Program-made: the position numbers and the translations under genes
Notes under the pieces: generated by a model
The model's input: the letters and a program-made list of their open reading frames with translations, nothing else
Told to the model about the DNA's origin: nothing
The model's database searches: none
Shown here: positions 28,594-37,754 of the stretch, in pieces
How positions within the stretch are numbered: the first letter of the stretch is position 1
How the letters are laid out: every line of letters begins with the position of its first letter
From: Streptococcaceae bacterium
Lineage (GTDB): Bacteria; Bacillota; Bacilli; Lactobacillales; Streptococcaceae
Length of the DNA: 64,000 nucleotides
Reading direction: 5' to 3'
Assembly: GCA_902363395.1 (NCBI GenBank)
Contig: CABIZZ010000004.1
Span: 23,767-87,766, forward strand

Positions 28594-28621
28594 AAAATCC
28601 AGTTTTTTTGAGCTGGATTTT
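28594..28621 (-). terminator. Terminator-like hairpin, copy 1 of AAAATCCAG stem
   Basis: AAAATCCAG (28594-28602) and CTGGATTTT (28613-28621) form a perfect stem; the A-run before it reads as T-run on the minus strand. It shares its stem with the hairpin at 28868-28895. Confidence 0.65.
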
Positions 28622-28646
28622 AGATTGCATATAAAGTCTTCTTTAA

Positions 28647-28780
28647 AACTTTCCTTAGGTGAGTACGGACGTAAGCGAACTTCTTCGAAGTTCCATGACT
28701 TAGTTTTGAACCTACAGTTTCAAAACTCCCGAGTGGCTGAAACTTTAGCGTTTCAGCCACTTTTCTCACAGCGGAAAGTT
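28647..28780. other. Structured 134-nt intergenic element: three hairpins closed by a long-range stem
   Basis: AACTTTCC (28647-28654) pairs with GGAAAGTT (28773-28780), and GTGAG (28659-28663) with CTCAC (28765-28769), closing a multiloop. Inside are three perfect hairpins: 28677-28693 (GAACTTC stem), 28703-28726 (GTTTTGAA stem) and 28733-28760 (GTGGCTGAAA stem). It is flanked by two terminator-like hairpins with the same stem. No convincing reading frame spans it. It could be a small structured RNA or a non-coding repeat with inverted ends. Confidence 0.7.
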
Positions 28781-28867
28781 ATAAATTTTCTTAATTAATT
28801 AAAAATACAAATTATTTTTTTGAATAAATTTTCTAGCTATTTCATGAAAAAAGTTTGTCTACATTCT

Positions 28868-28895
28868 AAAATCCAGTCCTAAAGAACTGGATTTT
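28868..28895. terminator. Terminator hairpin downstream of the Na+/Pi cotransporter, copy 2 of AAAATCCAG stem
   Basis: AAAATCCAGT and ACTGGATTTT form a 10-bp stem with an 8-nt loop. On the plus strand it runs into TTTTTCGTTTTTTT, on the minus strand only into TTTTAG, so it terminates rightward transcripts best but can act both ways. Confidence 0.7.
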
Positions 28896-28903
28896 TCGTT
28901 TTT

Positions 28904-30535
28904 TTAGATTTGCTCCAATTGTACCTTCTCTGCTAAATTCATGGCATGGTCTGCGACACGTGTATAGTGAGAGATGATATCAATAAAGTTGACACCCGCT
29001 TGAGGCGTACACTCGCCCTTGTTCAGACGAGAAATATGGGTCTTCCGCAATTTCTTTTCGAGCTTCTCAATTGCCTGATGGCGCTGTTCCAACTCTGCCG
29101 CCAACTCTTGGCTATCTTCTTCTACACTTCGAAGTGCATCTTTAACAAAAGTCGCAGTTTGTTGGTAGATATCTTCCAATTCAGCCAAGGCTTTATCAGA
29201 AAACACAACTTTCTTCCGAATGAGGTAATCCGTCAGGTTGATCAAGGCTTCTGCGTGGTCTCCAATCCGCTCTAAATCTCGAGAAGAATCCAAAATATTG
29301 GTCAAGGATTCGCTTTCTTTTGGACTCAAAGCTTCACTGGACAAGCGGATCAAGTATTTGGTCAACTGATCATCGATGGTATTAATCGCTTCTTCTGTTT
29401 TATGACCTTTTTCAGCCAACTTTTCTTCTTGATTCAAAATATAGCGATAAGATAAATCAAAAATCTTTTCAGCATAAGCTCCTAAGTGCAAGAGCTCTTT
29501 TTTGGCATTTCCCAAGGCAATCGAAGGAGCTTGGGTAATCAGATTTTCATCCAAGTAAAGTGGCTCGTATTTGACCACTTCATCCTCACCAGGAATCAAT
29601 TTCGTCACAAAGTAAGCCAACGCTCCAATGAATGGGAATTGAACAATGGTGTTGGTCACATTAAAAGCACCATGTGAAAAGGCAATCGTCATCTCAGGTG
29701 AGAGATGCAACTGAGCTTGGAAGAACTCAACCATACTTGTAAATGGTCCCAACAAGATGATACACAGAATGGTCCCGATGACATTAAATAAGACGTGGGT
29801 CGCTGCAACCCGTTTGGCAGAAACATTGGCTCCCATGGCAGCAATGATAACGGTGAGGGTAGTCCCAATGTTATCCCCAAATAAAATTGGCAATGCTCCC
29901 TTAAGATCTAAAAATCCACCTGAGTAGAGACCTTGCAGAATCCCAATCGTTGCAGAAGAAGCCTGGATCAAGACTGTGATAATGGCTCCAGCTAGCACTC
30001 CGAGGATTGGATTCTTCCCAAGGGTTACCATATATTGGCTGAACTCTGGCAAGTCTTTCAAAGGACTCATCCCTGCGCTGATGAGGTTTAAGGCATAAAA
30101 GATTCCCCCAACCCCAAACAAGATCCGACCAATATTGTTAGCTATCCGATTCTTGGTAAAGAAGAGACAGACTGTACCGACAAACATAATCGGCAAGGCA
30201 TATGTTCCCAACTTAAAACCAATGATGAAGGAAGTAACCGTCGTCCCGATATTGGCCCCCATGATGATCCCAATTGCTTGGCGTAGCGTTAAGAGGCCTG
30301 CACTTACTAATCCAACCGTAATAACAGTTACCCCTGTACTAGACTGGATAAGGGCAGTCACGACAATCCCTACGAGCACCCCTAGAAATGGATTACTGGT
30401 ATATTTGTCGATATAGTAACGAAGGCGATCCCCTGCAGCCTGTTGCAAGCCATCACCCATGGTTTTAATACTATATAAAAATAGTCCCAAACCACCTAAG
30501 AAGTTAAATAAAATGTTCTGCCAATCAATGGACAT
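28904..30535 (-). CDS. Na+/phosphate cotransporter family protein with PhoU-like tail
   Basis: A 543-residue protein. The membrane part (about 1-315) contains the two inverted Na/Pi repeats, recognisable by GTTVTSFIIGF and IGTTLTVIIAAM and by the paired QSSTGVTVI and QASSATIGI loops. The C-terminal 200 residues form PhoU-like helical bundles (DSSRDLERIGDHAEALINL, HYTRVADHAMNLAE). Family members import phosphate with sodium; the PhoU part probably regulates flux. The start MSIDWQNILFNF has GGAGG 7 nt upstream and is preferred over the longer frame. No pst genes are nearby. Confidence 0.92.
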   Translation of the reverse strand: MSIDWQNILFNFLGGLGLFLYSIKTMGDGLQQAAGDRLRYYIDKYTSNPFLGVLVGIVVTALIQSSTGVTVITVGLVSAGLLTLRQAIGIIMGANIGTTVTSFIIGFKLGTYALPIMFVGTVCLFFTKNRIANNIGRILFGVGGIFYALNLISAGMSPLKDLPEFSQYMVTLGKNPILGVLAGAIITVLIQASSATIGILQGLYSGGFLDLKGALPILFGDNIGTTLTVIIAAMGANVSAKRVAATHVLFNVIGTILCIILLGPFTSMVEFFQAQLHLSPEMTIAFSHGAFNVTNTIVQFPFIGALAYFVTKLIPGEDEVVKYEPLYLDENLITQAPSIALGNAKKELLHLGAYAEKIFDLSYRYILNQEEKLAEKGHKTEEAINTIDDQLTKYLIRLSSEALSPKESESLTNILDSSRDLERIGDHAEALINLTDYLIRKKVVFSDKALAELEDIYQQTATFVKDALRSVEEDSQELAAELEQRHQAIEKLEKKLRKTHISRLNKGECTPQAGVNFIDIISHYTRVADHAMNLAEKVQLEQI

Positions 30536-30642
30536 TCCTTTTCCTCCATCATCATTCGATAAAAGTTCACTCACTCTATTTTAAAACATCCACCCCTTCG
30601 GCACAAGGTTTTTTTGAAATTTCTTCTGAATTTTGCCATAAA

Positions 30643-30674
30643 AAAACGATAGACTCTACAGAATCTATCGTTTT
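30643..30674 (-). terminator. Terminator downstream of rbfA
   Basis: An 11-bp perfect stem AAAACGATAGA with its complement, followed on the minus strand by a T-run. It closes the rimP-rbfA operon. Confidence 0.85.
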
Positions 30675-30679
30675 GTTCA

Positions 30680-31030
30680 TTATTTTTTATCAAGATCGCG
30701 TAACATTTGATCAATTTTGTTTCCATATTCAATGGATTCATCTTTAACAAAGGTTAAATCCGGAATCTTATACAGTTTTAAATTCCGACCTAATTCACGC
30801 TTGATGGTTCCTGTTGCTTTTTCCAGCCCTGTCTGAGCCTTTTGATTATCTGAAGCCAGGTCACTCATAATCGAATAGTAAACCTTGGCCATCGACAAAT
30901 CGCCTAGCATTTGAACATCCGTAATGGTGACGCCTTGGACACGCGGATCACGAACTTTCTTTTGCAAAATTTCGTTAACTTCCCGTTTGATCTCCATACC
31001 GACTCGGTCTGTCCGAAAATGACTTGCCAT
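30680..31030 (-). CDS. rbfA: 30S ribosome-binding factor RbfA
   Basis: A 116-residue KH-like protein needed for late 30S maturation and 16S 5-prime processing, and for growth in the cold. Conserved parts are [18 protein letters not shown] at the start, [13 protein letters not shown], and the C-terminal LRDLDKK. It is the last gene of the rimP-nusA-rnpM-ylxQ-infB-rbfA operon, 73 bp after infB, the standard order. Confidence 0.96.
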   Translation of the reverse strand: MASHFRTDRVGMEIKREVNEILQKKVRDPRVQGVTITDVQMLGDLSMAKVYYSIMSDLASDNQKAQTGLEKATGTIKRELGRNLKLYKIPDLTFVKDESIEYGNKIDQMLRDLDKK

Positions 31031-31103
31031 AGGAACTCCTTTCTGCCCTGTCTTTAAAAACTAGGAAATAGGAGATTTCTTCCCTTCCTTCCTAGTTAAC
31101 AGT

Positions 31104-33827
31104 TTATTTTTTAATTTCTTCCATGATGTAAGCTTCGATGGTATCATCAGTCTTGATATCATTGTAGCCTTCGATCATCAATCCACCTTCGCGACCGTTT
31201 GTCACTTCTTTGACATCATCTTTATAATGTTTCAAGCTAGCAAGAGCCCCATCATAAATGACGACACCGTCACGAATGACACGAACTTTGGAATCACGAG
31301 TGACCTTACCACTGAGGACCATAAATCCACCGATGGTACCCACTTTAGAGACCTTAAAGGTTTCACGAATGACTGCTTCCCCGATGACTTTCTCTTCGAA
31401 CTCAGGATCCAACATTCCCTTCATGGCATCTTCCATTTCTTCAATCACTTTGTAGATGATTGAGTGAAGACGGATTTCTACCTCATCAGCTTCTGCTTGC
31501 TGACGTGCTTGAGGCGTAGGGCGGACGTTAAATCCAATGATGAAGGCATTTGAAGCTTCTGCAAGGGTGACGTCTGATTCGTTGATGGCACCAACTGCTG
31601 AGTGAACGATGGTCACTTTCACACCTTCCACTTCAATCTTTTGAAGGGAAGCAGCAAGGGCTTCAACCGAACCTTGTACATCGGCCTTGATGATGACATT
31701 AACGGATTTCACTTCTCCAGCCTTCAAAGTATCAAAGAGATTTTCAAGGCTGACACGGTTGGTTGCTTGACGTTGTTTCATCAGCGCACGTTTGGCACGT
31801 TCTTCACCGGCTGCACGCGCAGATTTTTCATCTTCATATACCGCAAAGTGGTCACCCGCCATTGGCGCTTCGTTCAAACCAGTGATAGAAACTGGAGTAG
31901 ATGGTCCAGCTGCTTTCACACGACGGCCAAGGTCATTGGTCATGGCACGGACACGTCCGAAAGTATTACCAACAACGATTGGGTCTTGGACATTCAAGGT
32001 ACCTTGTTGAACCAGAAGGGTTGCGACCGCACCTTTTCCTTTATCCAAGCGCGCTTCGATAACAGTACCAATGGCACGAACAGTTGGATCTGCTTTAAGT
32101 TCTTGGATTTCAGCCACAAGAAGGACCGTTTCCAAGAGCTCATCGATATTTTGGTTGAACTTGGCAGAGATTTCTACAAACTCAGAATCTCCACCCCAGG
32201 CAGTTGACATAACTCCATGCTCTGCCAATTCACCGATGACACGTTCTGGGTTGGCACCTGGTTTATCAATCTTGTTAATAGCCACAATGATTGGAACATT
32301 AGCCGCTTTTGAGTGGTTAATAGCTTCGATAGTCTGAGGCATAACTCCATCATCTGCCGCTACGACCAAGATGGTAATATCCGTAACAGATGCACCACGC
32401 GCCCGCATAGATGTAAAGGCCGCGTGTCCAGGTGTATCCAAGAAGGTAATCTTCTTGCCATTTTCCACGATTTGATAAGCCCCGATATGCTGGGTGATTC
32501 CTCCCGCTTCACCTGTTGCTACACGTGAATTACGAAGGGTATCCAAAAGGGTTGTTTTACCATGGTCAACGTGTCCCATGATGGTGACAACTGGTGGACG
32601 CTCTACCAATTCATCTGGATTCAAATAGCCATCTTCGACGAAGAAGCGTTCGATATCTGCATTGTCCACTTCAACCTTTTTCTTGGCTTCAATTCCATAA
32701 TCCACTAACAGAAGTTCAATGGTATCGCCATCTAAGGATTGGTTTTGTGTCGCCATCACTCCCATCATGAAGAGTTTCTTAACGATTTCCGCAGGCTCAC
32801 GCTTAATCCGTTTTGCGATTTCCGCAACCGTCATTCCATCTGTGTACTCAAGTTCACTTGGCAACTCATGGAATTTACGCTCTGTTACTGGTTTTGGAGC
32901 TTCATTGCGGTTATTCTTTCCTTTTTTATTCTTTTTGTTGTTGTTCCAGTTACTATTTCTTTGATTTCTCACTTGGTTTTGACTACTTCGATTCTTTTGT
33001 TGTTTTCTTGGACCATCTTCTTCGCGATCAAAATCTTCACGTTTTTTGTCTGGTCTAGCTTGCTTTTTCCGACGTGTATCAACTGCTGCAGGACTTGGAG
33101 CAACTACCGGAGTTGCCTTCGCTGGTTCTTCCTTTGGTTGTGGAGCGACAACTTCAGTCGCAACTGCCTCTTCGCGCTTACGACGTTGTTGACGTTCTTG
33201 CTCTACCTTGGCTGCTTGGTTTTGCTTGTAGCGTTCTTCACTACCACGTGCATATTCCGCATTTTGCTCTGCCTTTAATGCTGCCGCACGGGCTTTGAAA
33301 TCAATCTTCGGAGCGCCATTTACAGGATTTGGACGTCCTTGACCGTTGCCAGCTTGGTCACGGCGACGATCATTCCCTTGGTTGCGGCGGTCATTTCCTT
33401 GATTTTTTCGCTCATTACGATTTTGGAAACGATCCCCATCCCGACGGTCGTTTTGTTGTTTCTTAGGTCGATTTCCTTGTTGTTGACGACGTTCCGCCTG
33501 CTCTTTTGCACGGGCTTCGCGTTCCGCCTTGAAATTACGACTCTTTGGCTTCACAACAGGTGCTGCCGCTGTTTCCGTTTTCTTTTCTGGTTGGTTTGCA
33601 ACAGGTTCTTTTGCAACCGGTGCAACTTTTACTTGTTTTTCTTCCTTCACTTTAGGAGTTTGGGGCGCCTTTGATGCAAAACTATTGACCAAACGCTCAA
33701 CCGCTTCACCTTCGATACTAGAAGCGTGACTCTTTACCTCCAACCCTAATTCCTTCGCCCGTGTGACGACTTCTTTACTTTCCTTGCCTAGTTCTTTGGC
33801 AATCTCATACAATCTTTTCTTAGACAA
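31104..33827 (-). CDS. infB: Translation initiation factor IF-2
   Basis: A 907-residue GTPase that brings fMet-tRNA to the 30S subunit and promotes subunit joining. It has an IF2_N domain (1-50), a long low-complexity Lys/Arg/Gln/Asn-rich linker (about 70-310), a second IF2_N-like segment (about 325-380), the G domain with GHVDHGKTT near residue 416 plus DTPGHAAF and NKIDKP, and the C-terminal beta-barrel and tRNA-binding domains. The length is usual for streptococci. It lies 16 bp after ylxQ. Confidence 0.97.
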   Translation of the reverse strand: MSKKRLYEIAKELGKESKEVVTRAKELGLEVKSHASSIEGEAVERLVNSFASKAPQTPKVKEEKQVKVAPVAKEPVANQPEKKTETAAAPVVKPKSRNFKAEREARAKEQAERRQQQGNRPKKQQNDRRDGDRFQNRNERKNQGNDRRNQGNDRRRDQAGNGQGRPNPVNGAPKIDFKARAAALKAEQNAEYARGSEERYKQNQAAKVEQERQQRRKREEAVATEVVAPQPKEEPAKATPVVAPSPAAVDTRRKKQARPDKKREDFDREEDGPRKQQKNRSSQNQVRNQRNSNWNNNKKNKKGKNNRNEAPKPVTERKFHELPSELEYTDGMTVAEIAKRIKREPAEIVKKLFMMGVMATQNQSLDGDTIELLLVDYGIEAKKKVEVDNADIERFFVEDGYLNPDELVERPPVVTIMGHVDHGKTTLLDTLRNSRVATGEAGGITQHIGAYQIVENGKKITFLDTPGHAAFTSMRARGASVTDITILVVAADDGVMPQTIEAINHSKAANVPIIVAINKIDKPGANPERVIGELAEHGVMSTAWGGDSEFVEISAKFNQNIDELLETVLLVAEIQELKADPTVRAIGTVIEARLDKGKGAVATLLVQQGTLNVQDPIVVGNTFGRVRAMTNDLGRRVKAAGPSTPVSITGLNEAPMAGDHFAVYEDEKSARAAGEERAKRALMKQRQATNRVSLENLFDTLKAGEVKSVNVIIKADVQGSVEALAASLQKIEVEGVKVTIVHSAVGAINESDVTLAEASNAFIIGFNVRPTPQARQQAEADEVEIRLHSIIYKVIEEMEDAMKGMLDPEFEEKVIGEAVIRETFKVSKVGTIGGFMVLSGKVTRDSKVRVIRDGVVIYDGALASLKHYKDDVKEVTNGREGGLMIEGYNDIKTDDTIEAYIMEEIKK

Positions 33828-33843
33828 TTGCTGTCCTCCTCTT

Positions 33844-34143
33844 CTATTCCATAAGAGACCTCATTTTCTTTGAAAATCCAGCATCTGTCACGGTCGCTAC
33901 CTTTCGTGAGCGACCAATGGCAGTACTTAATTCTAGTGTTGAAAACACGGTTAATACCGGAACGCCATAATAGTGGCATTTATCTGTGATTTTTTTGGTA
34001 AGATTGGGAGCTGCATCATCTGCTAGAAAGACCAAACGAGCCTTTCCTTCTTGAACAGACTTGATGACCAACTCTTCTCCAGAGATGATTTTCCCTGCTC
34101 GCTGAGCCAATCCCAATAAATTACTGACTTTTTGCTTATTCAA
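33844..34143 (-). CDS. ylxQ: L7Ae/L30e-like RNA-binding protein YlxQ
   Basis: A 99-residue protein of the L7Ae/L30e/Gadd45 fold, with [19 protein letters not shown] at the start and [20 protein letters not shown] in the middle, the kink-turn binding signature region. In Bacillus YlxQ is a small RNA-binding protein of unclear role in the nusA-infB operon. It overlaps the preceding ylxR gene by 8 bp. Confidence 0.93.
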   Translation of the reverse strand: MNKQKVSNLLGLAQRAGKIISGEELVIKSVQEGKARLVFLADDAAPNLTKKITDKCHYYGVPVLTVFSTLELSTAIGRSRKVATVTDAGFSKKMRSLME

Positions 34144-34432
34144 GGCCTAACTCTCTTCTTTTCACCTTATGATCCACATAAGCAATCAATTCATCGTAGA
34201 AAGCTTCATCCACTTCCATGCTAAAGCTGCGATTGAAGACTTTCTTCTTCTTGGCTTGAAGTGCTTCCTCATTATCAAGCTTGATATAAGCACCACGACC
34301 ATTTGCTTTCCCAGTTGGATCGATAAAAACTTGACCTTCTTTATTTTTTACGATTCGCAAGAGATCTCGTTTATCGATGACCTCATTTGAAACGACAGAC
34401 TTGCGTAAAGGGATTTTTCTTGTCTTTACCAT
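34136..34432 (-). CDS. rnpM: YlxR/RnpM RNA-binding protein (DUF448)
   Basis: A 98-residue protein of the DUF448 family. KTRKIPLRKSVVSNE at the start replaces the commoner RKCVGC box, then LLRIVKNKEG, DPTGKANGRGAYI and a helical C-terminus. YlxR has been described as an RNase P modulator (RnpM) in Bacillus. It lies 10 bp after nusA. Confidence 0.93.
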   Translation of the reverse strand: MVKTRKIPLRKSVVSNEVIDKRDLLRIVKNKEGQVFIDPTGKANGRGAYIKLDNEEALQAKKKKVFNRSFSMEVDEAFYDELIAYVDHKVKRRELGLE

Positions 34433-34442
34433 GATTCCCTCC

Positions 34443-35588
34443 CTATTCGTCTATAGAATTCAAATCACTTTCTACTTCTTCAAAAGCAGGTTCTTGACTT
34501 GCTTCCATTTCTTCGTACTCACTAGCTGATTTGATATCAATCCGGTAGCCAGTTAAGTGAGCCGCCAAGCGCACGTTTTGACCACGACGACCGATCGCAA
34601 GAGATAGCTTGCTATCTGGTACTACCACAAGGGCATGCTTGCTGTCTTCTTCATCAAAGATGACTTGATCGACCTCAGCAGGCGCAATGGCATTGTAGAT
34701 AAATTCTGCTGGATCTGGTACCCACTCAATGACATCAATATTTTCTTCTGTTGGGACCATACGATCCAATTTCTGATCATAACGAGCTGGGTGGAACTTG
34801 CTAGTAATCTTTTTGATATTCGATCCACCACGACCAACGATGGTTCCAATCGCATCCACGTTTGGATTATGGCTACGTACAGCCACCTTAGTCCGGTCCC
34901 CAGCTTCACGCGCCACGCTCATGATTTCAACGGTTCCATCATAGACTTCAGGAATTTCTTGCTCCATCAAACGTTTGATCATTTCTGGATGGCTACGACT
35001 TACGAAAACGTTGACCCCACGAGGATTGTCTTCTACTTTGTAGACAAAGACTTCGATGCGATCATGAGATTGGAAGACTTCACCCGGGATCTGGTCTTGT
35101 TTAGACAATTGAGCTTCGATAGACCCTAAATTTACATAGATAAAGCGATTATCAAAACGCTCAACCGTTCCACTCATAATTTCATTTTCATGTTCTTTAT
35201 AAGTGTTATAGGTAATCGCACGAGTTTGCTTGCGCATTTTTTCCATGATGGTTTGTTTGGCAGATTGGGCTGCGACACGACCAAACTCAGCAGGTGCTTC
35301 TTCAAATTTGATTTTGTCTCCCAATTCATAGGCAGAGCTAATCGCAAGAGCATCTTTCAAGCTAATTTCTAACCGGCTATCAAATACTTCATCCACTACT
35401 TCACGAACAGTATAAACGCGGAAGTCACCAGTCTTTTCATTAAATTCGATAGCAGCACTTTCTGCTTGACCATACCGTCTCCGATAAGCCGAACGCAATG
35501 ATTCTGTGACAGCTTCAATGATATCTTCTTTTTTGATTCCTTTGTCTTCTTCCAAGATGCGAAAAGCATCTAGCATTTCTTTACTCAT
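34443..35588 (-). CDS. nusA: Transcription termination/antitermination factor NusA
   Basis: A 381-residue protein with the NusA N-terminal RNA polymerase-binding domain (about 1-125), an S1 domain (about 130-200, with GTVERFDNRFIYVNLG) and two KH domains (about 230-350, with GRGGSNIKKI and GRRGQNVRLA). It lacks the C-terminal acidic repeats of Escherichia NusA, as usual for Firmicutes. It modulates pausing, termination and rRNA antitermination. Confidence 0.97.
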   Translation of the reverse strand: MSKEMLDAFRILEEDKGIKKEDIIEAVTESLRSAYRRRYGQAESAAIEFNEKTGDFRVYTVREVVDEVFDSRLEISLKDALAISSAYELGDKIKFEEAPAEFGRVAAQSAKQTIMEKMRKQTRAITYNTYKEHENEIMSGTVERFDNRFIYVNLGSIEAQLSKQDQIPGEVFQSHDRIEVFVYKVEDNPRGVNVFVSRSHPEMIKRLMEQEIPEVYDGTVEIMSVAREAGDRTKVAVRSHNPNVDAIGTIVGRGGSNIKKITSKFHPARYDQKLDRMVPTEENIDVIEWVPDPAEFIYNAIAPAEVDQVIFDEEDSKHALVVVPDSKLSLAIGRRGQNVRLAAHLTGYRIDIKSASEYEEMEASQEPAFEEVESDLNSIDE

Positions 35589-35633
35589 TCTTTTCTTGCT
35601 CTTAGGCTACTAAGAGCCTTCCTTTCTTTTCTG

Positions 35634-36104
35634 CTATAATTTGACAGCTAGTCTTGCTTTTGATACAAGACTATAGGGGATTTCAATGGTTTTCTTTCTG
35701 GTTTTGTCCATGTATTCCATGGTCAATTGATCATCTTCGAACTTAAGGAGTGTTCCTTCAATGATCTTTTGTTTGTCAACTGCCTTGTACAAGCTGACAT
35801 GGATATATTGACCCAGAGCTTTTTCCACTGCATCTTTGGTTTTTAAGGGACGCTCCAAACCAGGACTCGTCACTTCTAGGAAGTACTGTTCTGGGAATGG
35901 ATCTGGTTGAATCTGATCCAACAGAGGACTAATCACTTCTGTTAAATCGGCTGTATCATTCAGGGTAATACCACCTGGCTTATCAACAAAGATACTTAGA
36001 ACATAATCTCCTCCCATCTTTCCATATTCCACATCCACCAATTCAAATGGAGCTTGGATGGCTGGTTGAAGAATTTCTGTTACTAATTCAACAATTGTTG
36101 CGAT
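35634..36104 (-). CDS. rimP: Ribosome maturation factor RimP, with apparent non-canonical start
   Basis: About 156 residues; the family body [24 protein letters not shown] through [10 protein letters not shown] is intact, and RimP assists 30S assembly. No in-frame ATG or TTG lies between the promoter and this homology; the only in-frame GTG (36122) overlaps the start of the Shine-Dalgarno. The strong AGGAGG (36114-36119) is 9 nt before an ATC at 36104, aligned with Ile of IATIVEL, so an AUC start is the best reading from sequence. An upstream ATG at 36221 is excluded because the promoter lies inside that extension. A sequencing error is the main alternative. Confidence 0.8.
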   Translation of the reverse strand: MATIVELVTEILQPAIQAPFELVDVEYGKMGGDYVLSIFVDKPGGITLNDTADLTEVISPLLDQIQPDPFPEQYFLEVTSPGLERPLKTKDAVEKALGQYIHVSLYKAVDKQKIIEGTLLKFEDDQLTMEYMDKTRKKTIEIPYSLVSKARLAVKL

Positions 36105-36127
36105 AGGACAACACCTCCTCACAGACA

Positions 36128-36151
36128 AGAGGCGAAGATATGTCTTCGCCT
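36128..36151 (-). promoter_or_regulatory. Leader hairpin upstream of rimP
   Basis: GAGGCGAAGA, CATA loop, TCTTCGCCTC on the minus strand is a perfect 10-bp stem in the untranslated leader, ending about 9 nt before the AGGAGG. Lacking a T-run, it is not a terminator; it may affect translation or mRNA stability. Confidence 0.65.
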
Positions 36152-36174
36152 CTCCTTTTCTATTCGTTTTAAAT

Positions 36175-36203
36175 ATTCTAGCACAAGTTCCGTCGAAATG
36201 CAA
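36175..36203 (-). promoter_or_regulatory. Promoter of the rimP-nusA-infB-rbfA operon
   Basis: TTGCAT (minus strand, 36198-36203), 17-bp spacer and TAGAAT (36175-36180) preceded by TGC as an extended -10. The inferred transcription start near 36168 gives a leader of about 60 nt. Confidence 0.7.
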
Positions 36204-36240
36204 GGATTTCGCCTTCCTCATTCATCCAGCTATTATCCAA

Positions 36241-36270
36241 AAGAAAAACGCCTCCTTTTTCAGGAGACGT
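36241..36270 (-). terminator. Terminator downstream of trmB
   Basis: An 8-bp stem (ACGTCTCC with GGAGGCGT, one G-T pair) followed on the minus strand by a T-rich run. Confidence 0.75.
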
Positions 36271-36287
36271 CAATCCTTAACTAGACT

Positions 36288-36923
36288 TTAAAATTGTGCT
36301 TCAACCCGATAAATGACCTGACCCTTACTTGAGAATTTCTTTTCATATTCGGTCATGACATTTCCCTCAAAATCACTAGCATGAAGATCTAGCCAGACAC
36401 CCTTCAAGGTCATTCCATACTGAGAAAAACTCACCAAACTGTATTCAAAGAGTCCTCGATTGTCCGTCTTGAAATGAATCTCCCCATGCTCTGGCAAAAT
36501 CTGTTTGAAGGTATCTAAAAAGCTCTTGTAGGTTAGACGACGTTTTTCATGGCGTTTCTTCGGCCAAGGATCTGAAAAATTAAGATACAATTGATCAATC
36601 TCACCGTCTTCAAAGTAATTGGTCAAGCTATCCCCGTCTACCCAAAGCAACTTGATATTGGGAACGTCAGCTTCTAACACCTTATCCAAAGCATAGCTTA
36701 ATACTGATTTTTGAATATCAATCCCGATATAGTTAATGTCTGGATTTTGTTTGGCCATTCCAGTGATAAAGGCTCCTTTACCGCTTCCCACTTCAATATG
36801 AATAGGATGGTCATTCCCAAAAATCTCATGCCACTTCCCTTTGGCTTCTTCTGGCTTCAAAATGACATATTGCGGATTGGCTTCTAATAATTCAGTTGCA
36901 CCTTTGCGGTTTCTAACTCTCAT
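36288..36923 (-). CDS. trmB: tRNA (guanine-N7-)-methyltransferase TrmB
   Basis: A 211-residue SAM-dependent enzyme that makes m7G46 in tRNA. Typical blocks are [16 protein letters not shown] (SAM site), [16 protein letters not shown], and [19 protein letters not shown], the substrate-binding and catalytic region. Its start overlaps the stop of ccrZ by 4 bp, so it is translationally coupled. It is the last gene of the pptA-pptB-ccrZ-trmB group. Confidence 0.96.
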   Translation of the reverse strand: MRVRNRKGATELLEANPQYVILKPEEAKGKWHEIFGNDHPIHIEVGSGKGAFITGMAKQNPDINYIGIDIQKSVLSYALDKVLEADVPNIKLLWVDGDSLTNYFEDGEIDQLYLNFSDPWPKKRHEKRRLTYKSFLDTFKQILPEHGEIHFKTDNRGLFEYSLVSFSQYGMTLKGVWLDLHASDFEGNVMTEYEKKFSSKGQVIYRVEAQF

Positions 36924-37714
36924 GCTTCCTTCCCATATTTTGACCGGAAATTACGCAAGGCATAAATTTCCCGGTTCACATTCTCTAAATCATTGTTTTC
37001 ATAGTATTTTACAATCTGACAAAGGAAAGAGTATTGACCAAACCAGTACAATTTACCAAATACAGTTTCATTGTACTTATAGCCATAATAGACCAACCAA
37101 TCCTGCCACTGGGAATCTGGAATGTAGTGACTTAAAACATGAGCCACATCCATCATCCGATCTGTTAAGCGGACAGAATCCCAATCTACCAAGTAGATAA
37201 ATCCACTATCCGTTTCAATCCAGTTACTATGACGGACATCTCCGTGAACAATGGTTGCATAATCTTCTCGAAAAGCTGGAACAGTCTGTCGTAAACTCTT
37301 TAATACAGATTGCAAATAATTGTTTTGACGCAAAGCGATTGGCAACTGACTGCTCAAAGAATTCAATAAATCCAATGGCGACTCAGCTGTGTAGCCCAAC
37401 TTTCTCAATTGCGTCATCAAGGGACGTGAACGGTGCAAACGAGTCAGGATATGAACCACTTGCTTTTTCCCCATCCCATTTGGAGTTAAAATTTCTCCAT
37501 TTAACCATTCTTGTGCGCTCATCACATTTCCGTCAGGTAAGCGTCGGCTCCATAAGAGTTGTGGAGCAATTTGTTCTTTAGCTAACCCTGCTAATATTGG
37601 AGTCGTATTCATTTTGACAAATACTTTCCCCCCATCCGGATAAGTCCCCATAAAGGCTTTTCCGCTTTTACCAGCAATTGGGGTTAACGTTAGCTCTTTT
37701 TCGTTCGAGTCCAT
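36920..37714 (-). CDS. ccrZ: Cell cycle regulator CcrZ (phosphotransferase-like kinase)
   Basis: A 264-residue aminoglycoside-phosphotransferase-fold kinase. [19 protein letters not shown] carries the HGD-x-x-x-x-N catalytic loop and [12 protein letters not shown] the metal-binding D. Synteny (ABC exporter pptAB upstream, trmB downstream), length and start [12 protein letters not shown] match pneumococcal CcrZ, which coordinates DnaA-dependent replication initiation with division. The start at 37714 has GGAGG 5 nt upstream and is preferred over an upstream ATG. Confidence 0.92.
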   Translation of the reverse strand: MDSNEKELTLTPIAGKSGKAFMGTYPDGGKVFVKMNTTPILAGLAKEQIAPQLLWSRRLPDGNVMSAQEWLNGEILTPNGMGKKQVVHILTRLHRSRPLMTQLRKLGYTAESPLDLLNSLSSQLPIALRQNNYLQSVLKSLRQTVPAFREDYATIVHGDVRHSNWIETDSGFIYLVDWDSVRLTDRMMDVAHVLSHYIPDSQWQDWLVYYGYKYNETVFGKLYWFGQYSFLCQIVKYYENNDLENVNREIYALRNFRSKYGKEA

Positions 37715-37754
37715 CTCTTCCTCCGTAAAAAGTTTCCCATCTATTTTACTAATT

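Noticed and set aside
36105..36221. A longer RimP starting at the ATG at 36221.
   Set aside because: The extension contains the -10 and -35 of the operon promoter and the leader hairpin, and its residues do not resemble RimP.
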